64,000 bases of DNA from Natronococcus occultus SP4 (GCF_000328685.1 NC_019974.1:62001-126000), one strand, 5' to 3'; shown: positions 49,927 through 58,558, numbered from the stretch's first letter. The notes: generated by a model not told the origin, from the letters alone. Numbers and translations: made by a program.

Positions 49927-51625
49927 GGGTGAGGACGAACGGAGTGAGTCCTCGGAAATGCGAGCGGGAGCGGCGGGGACCGAACAAAGTGAGGGCCCCG
50001 ATGACGCGAGCCGCGAGAGGCCCGACGAAGCGAACGCTGACACCACGAACCGCGACGGTCGCGTCTTCCCCGGTGTTCCGGAGTCAGCGGACGACGACGA
50101 AGCCGTCATCGTCCCCGAGACAAGCGGCGCCGCGCCGCGCTCCCGAGAGGGGCTCGACCACGCCCGGGACGGCGCGATCGAGACCGCCGCGGGCGAGGGC
50201 TGTGGGCCCGACGCCTGTACGTGCGGCGAGAGGACCGCAACCGACGCCGACGATCGGTCCGTCGCGACCGACGGAGCGGGGGTCTCCAACGTCGACGAGA
50301 CGGGGAGTCTCGGCGATCTCGAGTTCACCGAGCCCGCCGAGGACGTCAGTCAGAACGTCGACGACGGCGAGCCGGACGTCCGCGTCGGCGTCCCCGAGGA
50401 CGTCGAGCTCGACACCCCGACGTACTCCATTCGCTCGGAGATGAACGACATCGAGACGCCCGACGAGAAGACCTGGTTCATGGAGCTCGACGAGGCGGTC
50501 ATCGACGAGGGACGGTGCATCCAGTGTGGCACCTGCGTCGCCGCCTGCCCCTCGGACTCGATCGGCGTCGGCGACGACGACCTGCCCGAACTCGTCAAAA
50601 TGTGTACGGGCTGTTCGCTGTGCTGGGACTTCTGTCCCCGTGGCGGGCTTCGGTACGAACGCCAGTGGGTGGTTACGGGCGGCGAGGACAACGTCAAAGG
50701 TGCCGGCGACCCGATCACGGAGTTCTCCGCGAAGGTCGAGGACGACTGGACCGACGCGGCCCAGGACGGCGGCGTCGTTACCGGGATGCTCGCATCGCTG
50801 CTTGAGGCCGGCGAGATCGACGGCGCCCTGATCGCGACCGAGAGCGAGGAGGAAGCCTGGAAGGCCGAGAGCTTCCTCGCGACCACCGAGGAGGAACTGA
50901 TCGAGAACGCCGGTACCGTCTACAACCAGACGCTCGCGCTCGGCAACCTCGACCTGAAACAGTGGGAGCACAAGCTTCCCGACGAGAAGGACTGGGACGA
51001 GTTGAGCCTCGCCCTGGTCGGCACGCCCTGCGAGATCGAGGGCATCCGCGCCCTGCAGGACTTCGACTGGGACTACCAGGGCCACGACGAGGGGATCGGC
51101 GCCGTCGAGTACACGATCGCGCTGATGTGTACGAAAAACTTTAACTACTACAGCCTCATGGGCGAACAGCTCGAGGACCAGCGGGGGATCTCTCCCGACG
51201 AGATCGGCAAGATGGACGTCCTCCACGGGAAGCTGATGGTCTACGACCACGACGGCGAGATGATCTTAGAGGAGGACATCGAGAACTTCCACGACGCCGC
51301 ACTCAAGGGCTGTGACGAGTGTGCGGACTTCACCGGATTCTGTGCCGACGTCACCGTCGGCTCGGTGGGCTCCTCCGACGAGTACTCGAGTGTCATCCTC
51401 CGGACCGAGCAGGGTGTGCGAGCCTGGGAACACACCGAGCCGAAGCTCGACTACCACGACTTAGAGGACAAGTCGGCGGTCGGCAAGCTCCAGGGCTGGG
51501 ACAAAAAGAAGGCCTTCGAGAGCCTCGAGCGCCCCTTCGACCCCGACGCGCCACGCTTTATCGACTACACGGACCACGCCGAGACCTACGGGACGGCGAC
51601 GAACCCCCACGACGAGGCTCACTGA
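49916..51625 (+). CDS. FrhB/F420-dehydrogenase beta-type Fe-S flavoprotein fused to a ferredoxin domain
   Basis: 569 residues. Residues 1-180 are acidic and probably disordered; the DNA there holds two short palindromes. Two [4Fe-4S] ferredoxin motifs follow at about 201-240 (CIQCGTCVAACP, then CTGCSLCWDFCP). The rest is an F420-hydrogenase beta (FrhB) N and C unit with GGVVTGMLASLLEAGEIDGA, VGTPCEIEGIRALQ and CDECADFTGFCADVTVGSVG. FrhB-type proteins bind FAD and oxidise reduced F420. The ATG at 49916 has a strong GGAGG site nearby inside nirA and overlaps its end by 11 bp, so they are translated together. It should supply NirA with electrons. Confidence 0.9.
   Translation: MGTEGEDERSESSEMRAGAAGTEQSEGPDDASRERPDEANADTTNRDGRVFPGVPESADDDEAVIVPETSGAAPRSREGLDHARDGAIETAAGEGCGPDACTCGERTATDADDRSVATDGAGVSNVDETGSLGDLEFTEPAEDVSQNVDDGEPDVRVGVPEDVELDTPTYSIRSEMNDIETPDEKTWFMELDEAVIDEGRCIQCGTCVAACPSDSIGVGDDDLPELVKMCTGCSLCWDFCPRGGLRYERQWVVTGGEDNVKGAGDPITEFSAKVEDDWTDAAQDGGVVTGMLASLLEAGEIDGALIATESEEEAWKAESFLATTEEELIENAGTVYNQTLALGNLDLKQWEHKLPDEKDWDELSLALVGTPCEIEGIRALQDFDWDYQGHDEGIGAVEYTIALMCTKNFNYYSLMGEQLEDQRGISPDEIGKMDVLHGKLMVYDHDGEMILEEDIENFHDAALKGCDECADFTGFCADVTVGSVGSSDEYSSVILRTEQGVRAWEHTEPKLDYHDLEDKSAVGKLQGWDKKKAFESLERPFDPDAPRFIDYTDHAETYGTATNPHDEAH
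49931..49953. repeat. short palindrome with GAACGGAGTGA core
   Basis: GAGGAC-gaacggagtga-GTCCTC is a 6-bp perfect stem. A second one with core GAACAAAGTGA follows at 49975-49999 (6 of 7 pairs). Both lie in the disordered N-terminal coding region of the FrhB-like gene. Confidence 0.6.
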
Positions 51626-51676
51626 ACTCGCCTCGACTCCCACGTATTTTGTACTCGCCGACCGGAGAGTCGAGCG

Positions 51677-51733
51677 ATGAGCGACCACGGGCGCCAGCAC
51701 GCAACCGATCTCGATCCGACGTTCCGTCGATGA
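51677..51733 (+). CDS. 18-aa upstream ORF overlapping the DUF418 start
   Basis: ATG at 51677 gives MSDHGRQHATDLDPTFRR and a TGA that shares bases with the DUF418 ATG (ATGA). A TATTTT stretch about 25-30 nt before 51677 suggests the transcript begins near this ATG. It could couple or attenuate translation of the membrane protein; the peptide may have no function of its own. Confidence 0.35.
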   Translation: MSDHGRQHATDLDPTFRR

Positions 51734-52941
51734 GCGACGAGGACGGCCCGACCGATCCGTCGGACCGCATCGTCGCCCTCGACGCGCTCCGCGGGTTCGC
51801 GCTGCTTGGCATCCTGATCATCAACATCCGGATCTTCGCGATGCCCGAGGCGACGCTGGCGAACCCGACGGCATACGGCGATTTCACCGGCTCGAACTAC
51901 TGGGCCTGGTTCGTCGGTCACGTCCTCGCCGAACAGAAGTTCATCACGCTGTTTACGATCCTGTTCGGCGGCGGCGTCGTCCTGTTTACGCGCAACGCCG
52001 CACAACGGGGGGACCCGGTCACGCAGCTGTACACCCGACGGTTCGGCTGGCTCGTCGCCATCGGCCTCGCCCACGCGTACCTGCTGTGGTACGGCGACAT
52101 TCTCGTCGCGTACGGGCTCTGTGCGTTCGGGGTCGTCCTCCTCCGGGACCTGCCCGCGAGGACGCTCGCCGTCGCCGGAGTCGGTCTGGTGGCGATCCCC
52201 TCGCTCACAGAGATCGTCTCCGGGCTCACGATGGATCCGGCGGCGATCGCCACCACCTGGCAGCCCCCTGAGTCCGCGCTCCGGGCCGAGATCGAAACGT
52301 ACCGCGGCGGGTGGGTCGAGCAGCTCGGACACCGGGTCCCGACGTCGCTCGAGCGCCAGAGTGTCGGATTCCTGGGCTACACTGCCTGGCGAGTGGCCGG
52401 AGCCATGCTGTTCGGGATGGCGCTGTTCAAGTGGGGGATACTGACCAACGAGCGGTCGTCGCGGCTCTACCGTCGGCTGATCGCGGTCGGCGCAGTCGGC
52501 GGGCTCGCCGTGATCCTCGCCGGCGTCTGGTACATCGAGGCCAACGACTGGGCGCCCGGGGCGGCGCTGTTCTGGCGCCAGTTCAACTACTGGGGGAGCT
52601 TTCTCCTCGCCGGCGCGTACCTCGGCGCGGTGATGCTGTACTGTCGGTGGCGTCCCGCGGGAATCGAAACCCGGGCGCTTGCGGCCGTCGGGCGGACCGC
52701 CTTCACCAACTACCTCCTGCAGACGGTGCTGGCCACGTTGATCTTCTACGGCCACGGGCTCGGGCTGTTCGGACAGCTGAGCCGCGTCGAACTGCTCGGG
52801 GTCGTCGCAGCCATCTGGGCGATCCAGATCTTCCTCTCGGTGCTCTGGCTTCGCTATTTCCGGTTCGGGCCGATCGAGTGGCTCTGGCGGACGCTCACCT
52901 ACCGGTCGCAGCAACCCCTTCGCCGCGACGGGGCTGGGTGA
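51730..52941 (+). CDS. DUF418-family polytopic membrane protein
   Basis: 403 residues. The N-terminus RIVALDALRGFALLGILIINI is the hallmark of the heparan-alpha-glucosaminide N-acetyltransferase/DUF418 acyltransferase-like clan. About ten hydrophobic segments follow, including NYWAWFVGHVLAEQKFITLFTILFG. The C-terminal DUF418 region has FTNYLLQTVLATLIFYG and GPIEWLWRTLTY. It may transfer acyl groups across the membrane or modify lipids, but no substrate is known. The start codon overlaps an upstream 18-codon frame. Confidence 0.88.
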   Translation: MSDEDGPTDPSDRIVALDALRGFALLGILIINIRIFAMPEATLANPTAYGDFTGSNYWAWFVGHVLAEQKFITLFTILFGGGVVLFTRNAAQRGDPVTQLYTRRFGWLVAIGLAHAYLLWYGDILVAYGLCAFGVVLLRDLPARTLAVAGVGLVAIPSLTEIVSGLTMDPAAIATTWQPPESALRAEIETYRGGWVEQLGHRVPTSLERQSVGFLGYTAWRVAGAMLFGMALFKWGILTNERSSRLYRRLIAVGAVGGLAVILAGVWYIEANDWAPGAALFWRQFNYWGSFLLAGAYLGAVMLYCRWRPAGIETRALAAVGRTAFTNYLLQTVLATLIFYGHGLGLFGQLSRVELLGVVAAIWAIQIFLSVLWLRYFRFGPIEWLWRTLTYRSQQPLRRDGAG

Positions 52942-52996
52942 GGACGGTCGCAGTGCGGTTCGGCGAGCTTATTTTTCGCGGGCCAAACCGCCGAGT

Positions 52997-53608
52997 ATGG
53001 AATCGCAGCTCCGCATTCGCGTCGCGACGCCCGAGGACGCGCTCGCCGTTCGCGAGATCTACGCGCCCTTCTGTGAGGCGACCGCGGTAACCTTCGAGGA
53101 GAGCCCGCCGACCGAGACCGAGCTGGCCGAACGAATCGCGTCGACGCTCGAGGACCACCCCTGGCTCGTCTGCGAGCGAGCGGGCGAGGTGGTCGGCTAC
53201 GCCTACGCCGGCCCGCTGCGGAAGCGTCGGGCCTACCAGTGGGTGGTCGAGCTGTCGGTCTACGTCGCCGAGGACGCGCGCCGAGCGGGAGTCGGCGAGG
53301 CGCTGTACGAGTCGCTGCTCGCCGTCCTCGAACGCCAGGGGATCCGCGACGCCTACGCCGTCACGACGCTGCCGAACCCGGCGACCGTCGGGTTCCACGA
53401 GCGACTCGGGTTCGAACGGCTGGTCGACTTCCCCAGAATGGGGTACGTCGAGGACGAGTGGCACGACGTCGCCTGGTGGCGTCGCTCGCTCGGGGAGAAA
53501 GCCGCCGACCCCGACCCGCCGCGTCCGTTTCCGTCGGTGCGCGAGGACGACGACTTCGAGGCGCTGCTGGCAACCGGGATCGAACGGCTCGCTTCGCGAG
53601 CCGACTAA
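52997..53608 (+). CDS. GNAT N-acetyltransferase, phosphinothricin-acetyltransferase-like
   Basis: 203 residues. IRVATPEDALAVREIYAPFC at the start, WLVCERAGEVVGYAYAGPL, VELSVYVAEDARRAGVGEAL (acetyl-CoA loop at about 90-110) and NPATVGFHERLGFERL are the Pat/Bar-type GNAT pattern. Relatives acetylate methionine sulfone or sulfoximine and other small amines. A perfect 8-bp palindrome (53585-53603) lies at the very end of the gene. It overlaps the convergent HAD gene by 4 bp. Confidence 0.88.
   Translation: MESQLRIRVATPEDALAVREIYAPFCEATAVTFEESPPTETELAERIASTLEDHPWLVCERAGEVVGYAYAGPLRKRRAYQWVVELSVYVAEDARRAGVGEALYESLLAVLERQGIRDAYAVTTLPNPATVGFHERLGFERLVDFPRMGYVEDEWHDVAWWRRSLGEKAADPDPPRPFPSVREDDDFEALLATGIERLASRAD
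53585..53603. repeat. palindrome at the 3' end of the GNAT gene
   Basis: CGGCTCGC-ttc-GCGAGCCG is a perfect 8-bp stem with a 3-nt loop, just before the stop. It may also serve as a bidirectional terminator for the two convergent genes. Confidence 0.55.
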
Positions 53609-54294
53609 GCTTCGAGGACGTCGGCCAGCTCGTCGAGCCCGCCGACGACGACGTCGGGATCGGGACCGAACGGCTCCTCGGGATCGCCCGTCCGATCGAG
53701 CCAGGCGCCGTTCATTCCAGCGTGGACGGCTCCCTGGACGTCGAACCACAGCGCCGAGACGTGGATGATCCCGTCGATCGGGGTCCCAGCCCGGCCCGCA
53801 GCGTGGCGGTAGAGCTCGGGCGCGGGTTTGAACGTCTCGAGCTCGTGGGCGCTGATCGTGTCTGCGAGCAGATCGCCGATCCCGGCGCCCTCGACCATCG
53901 AGGCGAGCATCTCGGGGTTGCCGTTCGAGAGGACGTAGCAGTCGTAGCCCGCCGCCCGGAGGCGCTCGAGACTCGCCCGGACGTCGTCGAACACCCGCAG
54001 ATCGTGGTACGCCGACAGGACGTCCTCGCGGGTGTCGGCGTCGCAGTCGGCGCCGTGGGCCGCGAGCGCGTACGTCAGGGCGTCGCGGTTGAGGTCGTAG
54101 AACGTGTCGTAGGCGTCGAGGTGGTTCGCGACGAGCGTGTACTGCATCGAGCGCTCCCGCCAGCTTCGGGAGATCGGCGTTGGATCGTCGACGGCCGTAT
54201 GCGTCTCGAGGGCGTCCTCGACGGCGTCGACGTCGACGAGGGTGCTGTAGGAGTCGAGGGTAACGGTGGCGACGGCGTCGGGATCGAGCGTCAT
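53605..54294 (-). CDS. HAD superfamily hydrolase, haloacid dehalogenase type II-like
   Basis: 229 residues. The motif I TLDSYSTLVDV at about 12-22 (nucleophile Asp), motif II VLSNGNPEML, motif III lysine in LETFKPAPELY and motif IV HVSALWFDVQGAVHAGMNGAW are all present. This layout is closest to type II 2-haloacid dehalogenases, although several such proteins are general phosphatases. The ATG at 54294 gives the compact form. It diverges from thiE and overlaps the GNAT gene by 4 bp. Confidence 0.88.
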   Translation of the reverse strand: MTLDPDAVATVTLDSYSTLVDVDAVEDALETHTAVDDPTPISRSWRERSMQYTLVANHLDAYDTFYDLNRDALTYALAAHGADCDADTREDVLSAYHDLRVFDDVRASLERLRAAGYDCYVLSNGNPEMLASMVEGAGIGDLLADTISAHELETFKPAPELYRHAAGRAGTPIDGIIHVSALWFDVQGAVHAGMNGAWLDRTGDPEEPFGPDPDVVVGGLDELADVLEA

Positions 54295-54432
54295 GCGTGT
54301 CACGTCGACAGCCAGTGGTATCACTGCTGGCCCCGCTCGATTCCTCGCCAGGTAGACACGAGCCCGTCGACCTGGTTCGGGAACGCCCCACGAACCGTCG
54401 TCTCTTTTGCCCGGAAGCGCCCAGTACCGACC

Positions 54433-55089
54433 ATGGATCCCTCGACCTGGCGCACCTACCTCGTCACGCAGGCGTCGCTCTCGGCGGAACGGTCGACACC
54501 CGAGATCGTCCGCGCGGCGATCGAAGGCGGCGTCGACGCCGTCCAGCTCCGGGAGAAAGAGACGAGCGCACGCTCGCGGTACGAGCTCGGCCGCGAGCTG
54601 CGCGAGCTGACCGCCGGGGCCGACGTCGCCCTGCTCGTCAACGACCGCGTCGACATCGCGCAGGCGATCGACGCCGACGGCGTTCACGTCGGCCAGTCGG
54701 ACCTTCCCGTCTCGGTCGCCCGCGAGCTACTCGGCCCCGAGGCCGTCGTCGGCTGCTCGACCTCGACCGTCGCGGAGGCCCGACGAGCCGAGGACGCGGG
54801 CGCCGACTATCTCGGGGTCGGCAGCGTCTACGGGACGTCCTCGAAGGACGTCCCCGACGCGGAGGACGGGGTCGGGCCCGAACGGATCACCGAGATTGCC
54901 GAGGCCGTCTCGATCCCGGTCGTCGGCATCGGTGGCATCACGGTCGATAACGCGGGTCCGGTCGCCGAGGCCGGCGCTGCCGGCGTCGCGGTCATCAGCG
55001 AGATCACGGCGGCCGAGGACCCGGCGGCCGCGACCACCGACCTCGTCGAAACGGTCGAAACCGCGAAGGGCATCGAGAGAAGAGAATGA
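54433..55089 (+). CDS. thiE: thiamine-phosphate synthase
   Basis: 218 residues. It joins HMP-pyrophosphate and thiazole phosphate to make thiamine monophosphate. The TIM-barrel signatures are VDAVQLREKETSAR, LLVNDRVDIAQAIDADGVHVGQSDL, GCSTSTVAEARRAEDAGADYLGVGSVYGT and PVVGIGGI. It is followed after 7 bp by thiM, so the two form a thiamine salvage operon. Confidence 0.97.
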   Translation: MDPSTWRTYLVTQASLSAERSTPEIVRAAIEGGVDAVQLREKETSARSRYELGRELRELTAGADVALLVNDRVDIAQAIDADGVHVGQSDLPVSVARELLGPEAVVGCSTSTVAEARRAEDAGADYLGVGSVYGTSSKDVPDAEDGVGPERITEIAEAVSIPVVGIGGITVDNAGPVAEAGAAGVAVISEITAAEDPAAATTDLVETVETAKGIERRE

Positions 55090-55096
55090 CAGAACC

Positions 55097-55927
55097 ATGA
55101 CGAGACACGACGCAACCGACCCGACGCTCGCCGACTCGCTCGACGTCCTCACCGAGACCGAACCGCTGGTGCAGTCGCTGACCAACGAGGTGACGATCAA
55201 CGACGTCGCGAACCTCACCCTTCACTGGAACGGGCTGCCCGTGATGGCTGACTCGCCCGGCGACGCCGGCGAGATGGCCGAGCTCGCGAGCGCGGTCCTG
55301 CTGAACATCGGCCAGATCCCCGACTCGAAGTTCGAGGCGATGCGCGAGGCGGCGCGGACGGCCAACGACCGCGGGATCCCGCTCGTCCTCGATCCCGTCG
55401 GGGTCGGCTCGACGCCGACCCGCCAGCGGATCGCGGAGGAGCTGCTCACCGAGTACGAGTTCTCGATCATCAAAGGTAACCACGGCGAGGTGAGCGCCCT
55501 CGCGGGCGTCGAGGCCGAGGTGCGGGGCGTCGAGTCGGTCGGCGACTACGACGCCATCGAGGAGACGACCCGCTCGCTCGCCGAGTCGACCGGTGCGGTC
55601 GTCGTCGCCTCGGGCACCGAGGACGTCGTGGCCGACGCCGACGGCGCGACCCGGATCACGGCGGGTCACGAGCGGCTGGGCGAGGTCGTCGGCACGGGCT
55701 GTATGCTCGGCGGGACGCTCGCGACGTTCTGTGGCGCCCTCGAGGACGCCCACAGGGCGGCGAGAGACGGGACGCTCGCGTTCGGAATCGCCGGAGAACG
55801 GGCCGCGGAGCTCCCTCACGAGGGGCCGGCGAGCTACCGGACGAACTTCCACGACGCCGTCGCCGGGCTCTCCGCCGAGGTCGTCTCGGAGTACGACCTC
55901 GCGTCCCGGCTCGAGCCGGTCGCCTGA
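55097..55927 (+). CDS. thiM: hydroxyethylthiazole kinase
   Basis: 276 residues. It phosphorylates hydroxyethylthiazole in thiamine salvage. The ribokinase-like fold has LVQSLTNEVTINDVANLTL, VMADSPGDAGEM, PLVLDPVGVGSTPTR and the anion-hole/ATP motif GTGCMLGGTLATF near 200. The substrate is made into the thiazole phosphate that ThiE uses, which explains the adjacent gene. It lies 7 bp after thiE. Confidence 0.97.
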   Translation: MTRHDATDPTLADSLDVLTETEPLVQSLTNEVTINDVANLTLHWNGLPVMADSPGDAGEMAELASAVLLNIGQIPDSKFEAMREAARTANDRGIPLVLDPVGVGSTPTRQRIAEELLTEYEFSIIKGNHGEVSALAGVEAEVRGVESVGDYDAIEETTRSLAESTGAVVVASGTEDVVADADGATRITAGHERLGEVVGTGCMLGGTLATFCGALEDAHRAARDGTLAFGIAGERAAELPHEGPASYRTNFHDAVAGLSAEVVSEYDLASRLEPVA

Positions 55928-55931
55928 GCGA

Positions 55932-56561
55932 TCAACAGACCGGTTTCGGGTTCGCGCCCAGCTCCTCGAGCGAGGCGACGTACTCGTCGTAGGCGGCCTC
56001 GATCGATTCGCCTGCGGCCTCGACGGCCCGCTCGCGATCGGCCTCGTCGGTACAGACCGCCTCGAGCAGGTCGGTCGCGCGCTCGAGCTGGTCGTCCAGA
56101 TCGTCGCCGAACTCCCGGAACAGTCCCGCCGTCTGTGGGTCGGCGTCGCCGACGAAGTAGCCGACGACCTGCTCCTTCGAGCGCTTGCTGGCGAGGATCC
56201 GACCGACGAACGCGCCAGTGCGCTCGACGGTGTCCTCGAGCCCGCGAAGGTGCTCGTGGAGGTTCGGTACTGTCTCGGGCTCGTAGCCGTCGAGCTTCTC
56301 GGCGACCGTCTCGTAGTGGTCCCGTTCCTCGGCGGCCGTCGTCTCGAAGGCCTCGCGGGCGGCGTCGTGATCCTCGTCGTTGGCCCAGCTCTCGAAGGTC
56401 CGCCAGGCGGCGTACTCGGCGTCGGCGGTCGCCCGCAGCACGGGTTCGGTGTCGATCTCGCCGCCCGTCTCGGCGTACAGCGACTTCGAGGAGCCGAGTC
56501 GCGACAGTTCGGTCTCGTTCTCCGCACGGACGGCCTCGAGGACGCCCTCGGTATCAGTCAT
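55932..56561 (-). CDS. ferritin-like (rubrerythrin-type) protein
   Basis: 209 residues, helical and acidic. Two helix pairs carry EYAAWRTFESWA and AAEERDHYETVA, a di-iron ExxH-type pattern at about 48-85. The C-terminal part continues with HLRGLEDTVERTGAFVGRIL. No rubredoxin cysteines are present, only a C-terminal Cys. Likely role: iron or peroxide handling, though it may be a non-metal four-helix protein. It is convergent with thiM. Confidence 0.72.
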   Translation of the reverse strand: MTDTEGVLEAVRAENETELSRLGSSKSLYAETGGEIDTEPVLRATADAEYAAWRTFESWANDEDHDAAREAFETTAAEERDHYETVAEKLDGYEPETVPNLHEHLRGLEDTVERTGAFVGRILASKRSKEQVVGYFVGDADPQTAGLFREFGDDLDDQLERATDLLEAVCTDEADRERAVEAAGESIEAAYDEYVASLEELGANPKPVC

Positions 56562-56574
56562 CGGAAACCGACCG

Positions 56575-57435
56575 TTACTCCCCGGTTTCGACCGGGGCGT
56601 TCACGAGGTTTCCCCACTCGGTCCAGGAGCCGTCGTAGTTGACGGCGTCCTCGTAGCCCAGCAGCTCGTGGAGCGCGAACCAGGCGACCGACGAGCGCTC
56701 GCCGATCCGGCAGTAGGCGACGGTCGTCTCGTCGCCGTCGATACCCTCCTCGGCGTAGAGCTCCTCGAGCTCCTCACGACTCTTGAAGGTGCCGTCCTCG
56801 TCGGTTACCGCGGACCACGAGATGTTCACCGCGCCGGGGACGTGGCCGCCGCGCTGGGCGGTCTCCTGCAGGCCCGGCGGGGCGAGGATCTCGCCGCTGA
56901 ACTCCTCGGGCGAGCGGACGTCGACCAGCGGCACGTCCCGCTCGATCGCCTTCTCGACGTCGTCGCGGTAGGCGCGGATCGTCTCGCGCGGGCCGCCGGC
57001 CTCGTAGTCGACCTCGGGAAACGACGGGACCTCCTCGGTCGTCGGGTAGTCGTTCTCGATCCAGTACTCGCGGCCGCCGTCGAGCAGGTAAACGTCGTCG
57101 TGGCCGTAGTACTTGAACTGCCAGTAGGCGTAGGCGGCGAACCAGTTTGCGTTGTCGCCGTAGAGGACGACCGTCGAGTCCTCGCTGATGCCGTGGCTCC
57201 CCAGCAGCGCCTCGAACTCCTCCTTGTCGAGGATGTCCCGTCGGGTCTGGTCCTGGAGCTGGGTCTCCCAGTTGAACCCGACCGCGCCGGGGGCGTGTTC
57301 CTCGTCGTACGATTCCGTGTCGACGTCGACCTCCACGAGCCGGAGACCGGGGTCGTCGGACTGGAACTCGCTGAGTCGGTCCTCGACCCAGTCAGCCGTG
57401 ACCAGAGCGTCGGTCGCGTAGTCGTTCGTTGCCAT
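56575..57435 (-). CDS. tandem-domain rhodanese (thiosulfate/3-mercaptopyruvate sulfurtransferase)
   Basis: 286 residues with two rhodanese domains. The N-terminal inactive half has VEVDVDTESYDEEHAPGAV and VVLYGDNANWFAAYAYWQ. The C-terminal half carries the active-site Cys242 in VAYCRIGERSSVAW, with VDVRSPEEFSG. It transfers sulfane sulfur from thiosulfate or mercaptopyruvate to thiols or cyanide. The ATG at 57435 was chosen for the normal start (MATNDYATDALV). It is 14 bp downstream of nothing on its strand and diverges from the second rhodanese gene. Confidence 0.93.
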   Translation of the reverse strand: MATNDYATDALVTADWVEDRLSEFQSDDPGLRLVEVDVDTESYDEEHAPGAVGFNWETQLQDQTRRDILDKEEFEALLGSHGISEDSTVVLYGDNANWFAAYAYWQFKYYGHDDVYLLDGGREYWIENDYPTTEEVPSFPEVDYEAGGPRETIRAYRDDVEKAIERDVPLVDVRSPEEFSGEILAPPGLQETAQRGGHVPGAVNISWSAVTDEDGTFKSREELEELYAEEGIDGDETTVAYCRIGERSSVAWFALHELLGYEDAVNYDGSWTEWGNLVNAPVETGE

Positions 57436-57706
57436 ATCCGACACGTGGTGCGACAGCCACATAGGGCCGCGCTAACCGGTCAATTCGGTCGTTGCTAGAC
57501 CGTTTCGGCAGTCCTTTCCGATATCTCGGTCGACCGCGACGTCGTCGTGGACTCGAGCCGACGTTCACGCGTCGAACGGGGGAACGTGTGCGGTGGCGAC
57601 GCCGCTCGGCCGGACGGGTGAAGCAAGTATTGCCACAGTCTCGGCACGACGGGGAGACGTGCCGGGACCGGTGGCTACTCCAGCCCGCCACGACAGGTCG
57701 GGAGTG

Positions 57707-58504
57707 ATGGACGAATCCGTCGTCGTCTCACCCGACTGGCTCGCGACCCGACTCGAGGACGCCGGCGTCGCGGTCGTCGACGTCCGGGACGCCTGGGAGT
57801 ACGACGGGATCGGTCACGTGCCCGGCGCCGTGAACGTTCCCTTCGAGAGTTACCGCGACGAAACCGCCGACGATCCCGGGACCCTCCCCGGACGGGCGGC
57901 GTTCGGGGACCTACTCGGCGAGGTCGGGATCGAACCCGAGGACACGATCGTCGCCTACGACGACAGCAACGGCGTCTTCGCGGCCCGCTTTCGGCTCACC
58001 GCGCTGGCCTACGGCCACGACGACGTCCGACTGCTCGACGGCGACTTCAGCGCCTGGAGCCGCGAGCGCGAGACCGAGACCGGGACGCCGTCGGTCGAAG
58101 CGACCGCCTACACCGCAGAACCCTTCTCGTTCGCCGAGAGCCCGTTCGTCGACCGTTCGGGCGTCGAGGCCGCTATCGAGGGCGACGCCGTCCTCGTCGA
58201 CACCCGCGACCGCGAGGAGTACGCCGAGGCCCACCTCCCCGGAGCCGTTCGGTTCGACTGGCGGGCGACCGTCGACGACGAGAGCCGACGGCTGAGACCC
58301 GTCGCCGACCTCGAGGAGCTGTTCGCCGACCGCGGGATCATCCGCGATCGGGAGATCGTCCTCTACTGTAACACCGCCAGGCGGATCAGCCACACGTACG
58401 CGGTCCTGGAGGCGCTTGGCTACGAGAACGTCTCCATCTACGAGGGGAGTCTCACCGAGTGGCTCGCGACCGACGGCGAGATCGAGACCGGGTCGCCGAC
58501 GTGA
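57707..58504 (+). CDS. second tandem-domain rhodanese
   Basis: 265 residues. It has the same two-domain design as its divergent neighbour, but is clearly diverged. The first half is VVDVRDAWEYDGIGHVPGAVN with VAYDDSNGVFAARF, and the second carries Cys221 in VLYCNTARRISHTY. The active loop CNTARRI differs from CRIGERS in the neighbour, which suggests another acceptor or donor. The ATG at 57707 is the first Met in a good family context. The two genes share a 271-bp divergent intergenic region. Confidence 0.92.
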   Translation: MDESVVVSPDWLATRLEDAGVAVVDVRDAWEYDGIGHVPGAVNVPFESYRDETADDPGTLPGRAAFGDLLGEVGIEPEDTIVAYDDSNGVFAARFRLTALAYGHDDVRLLDGDFSAWSRERETETGTPSVEATAYTAEPFSFAESPFVDRSGVEAAIEGDAVLVDTRDREEYAEAHLPGAVRFDWRATVDDESRRLRPVADLEELFADRGIIRDREIVLYCNTARRISHTYAVLEALGYENVSIYEGSLTEWLATDGEIETGSPT

Positions 58505-58558
58505 TCGGGACCCGGACACCGTCGTCCAGCCTCGGCACGATTGCAGTGGGCTGTGGCG

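Noticed and set aside
49916-51625. Annotation as a true F420-reducing hydrogenase subunit
   Set aside because: No NiFe large or small hydrogenase subunits are present; the FrhB unit is a general F420/FAD module and here pairs with a siroheme reductase.
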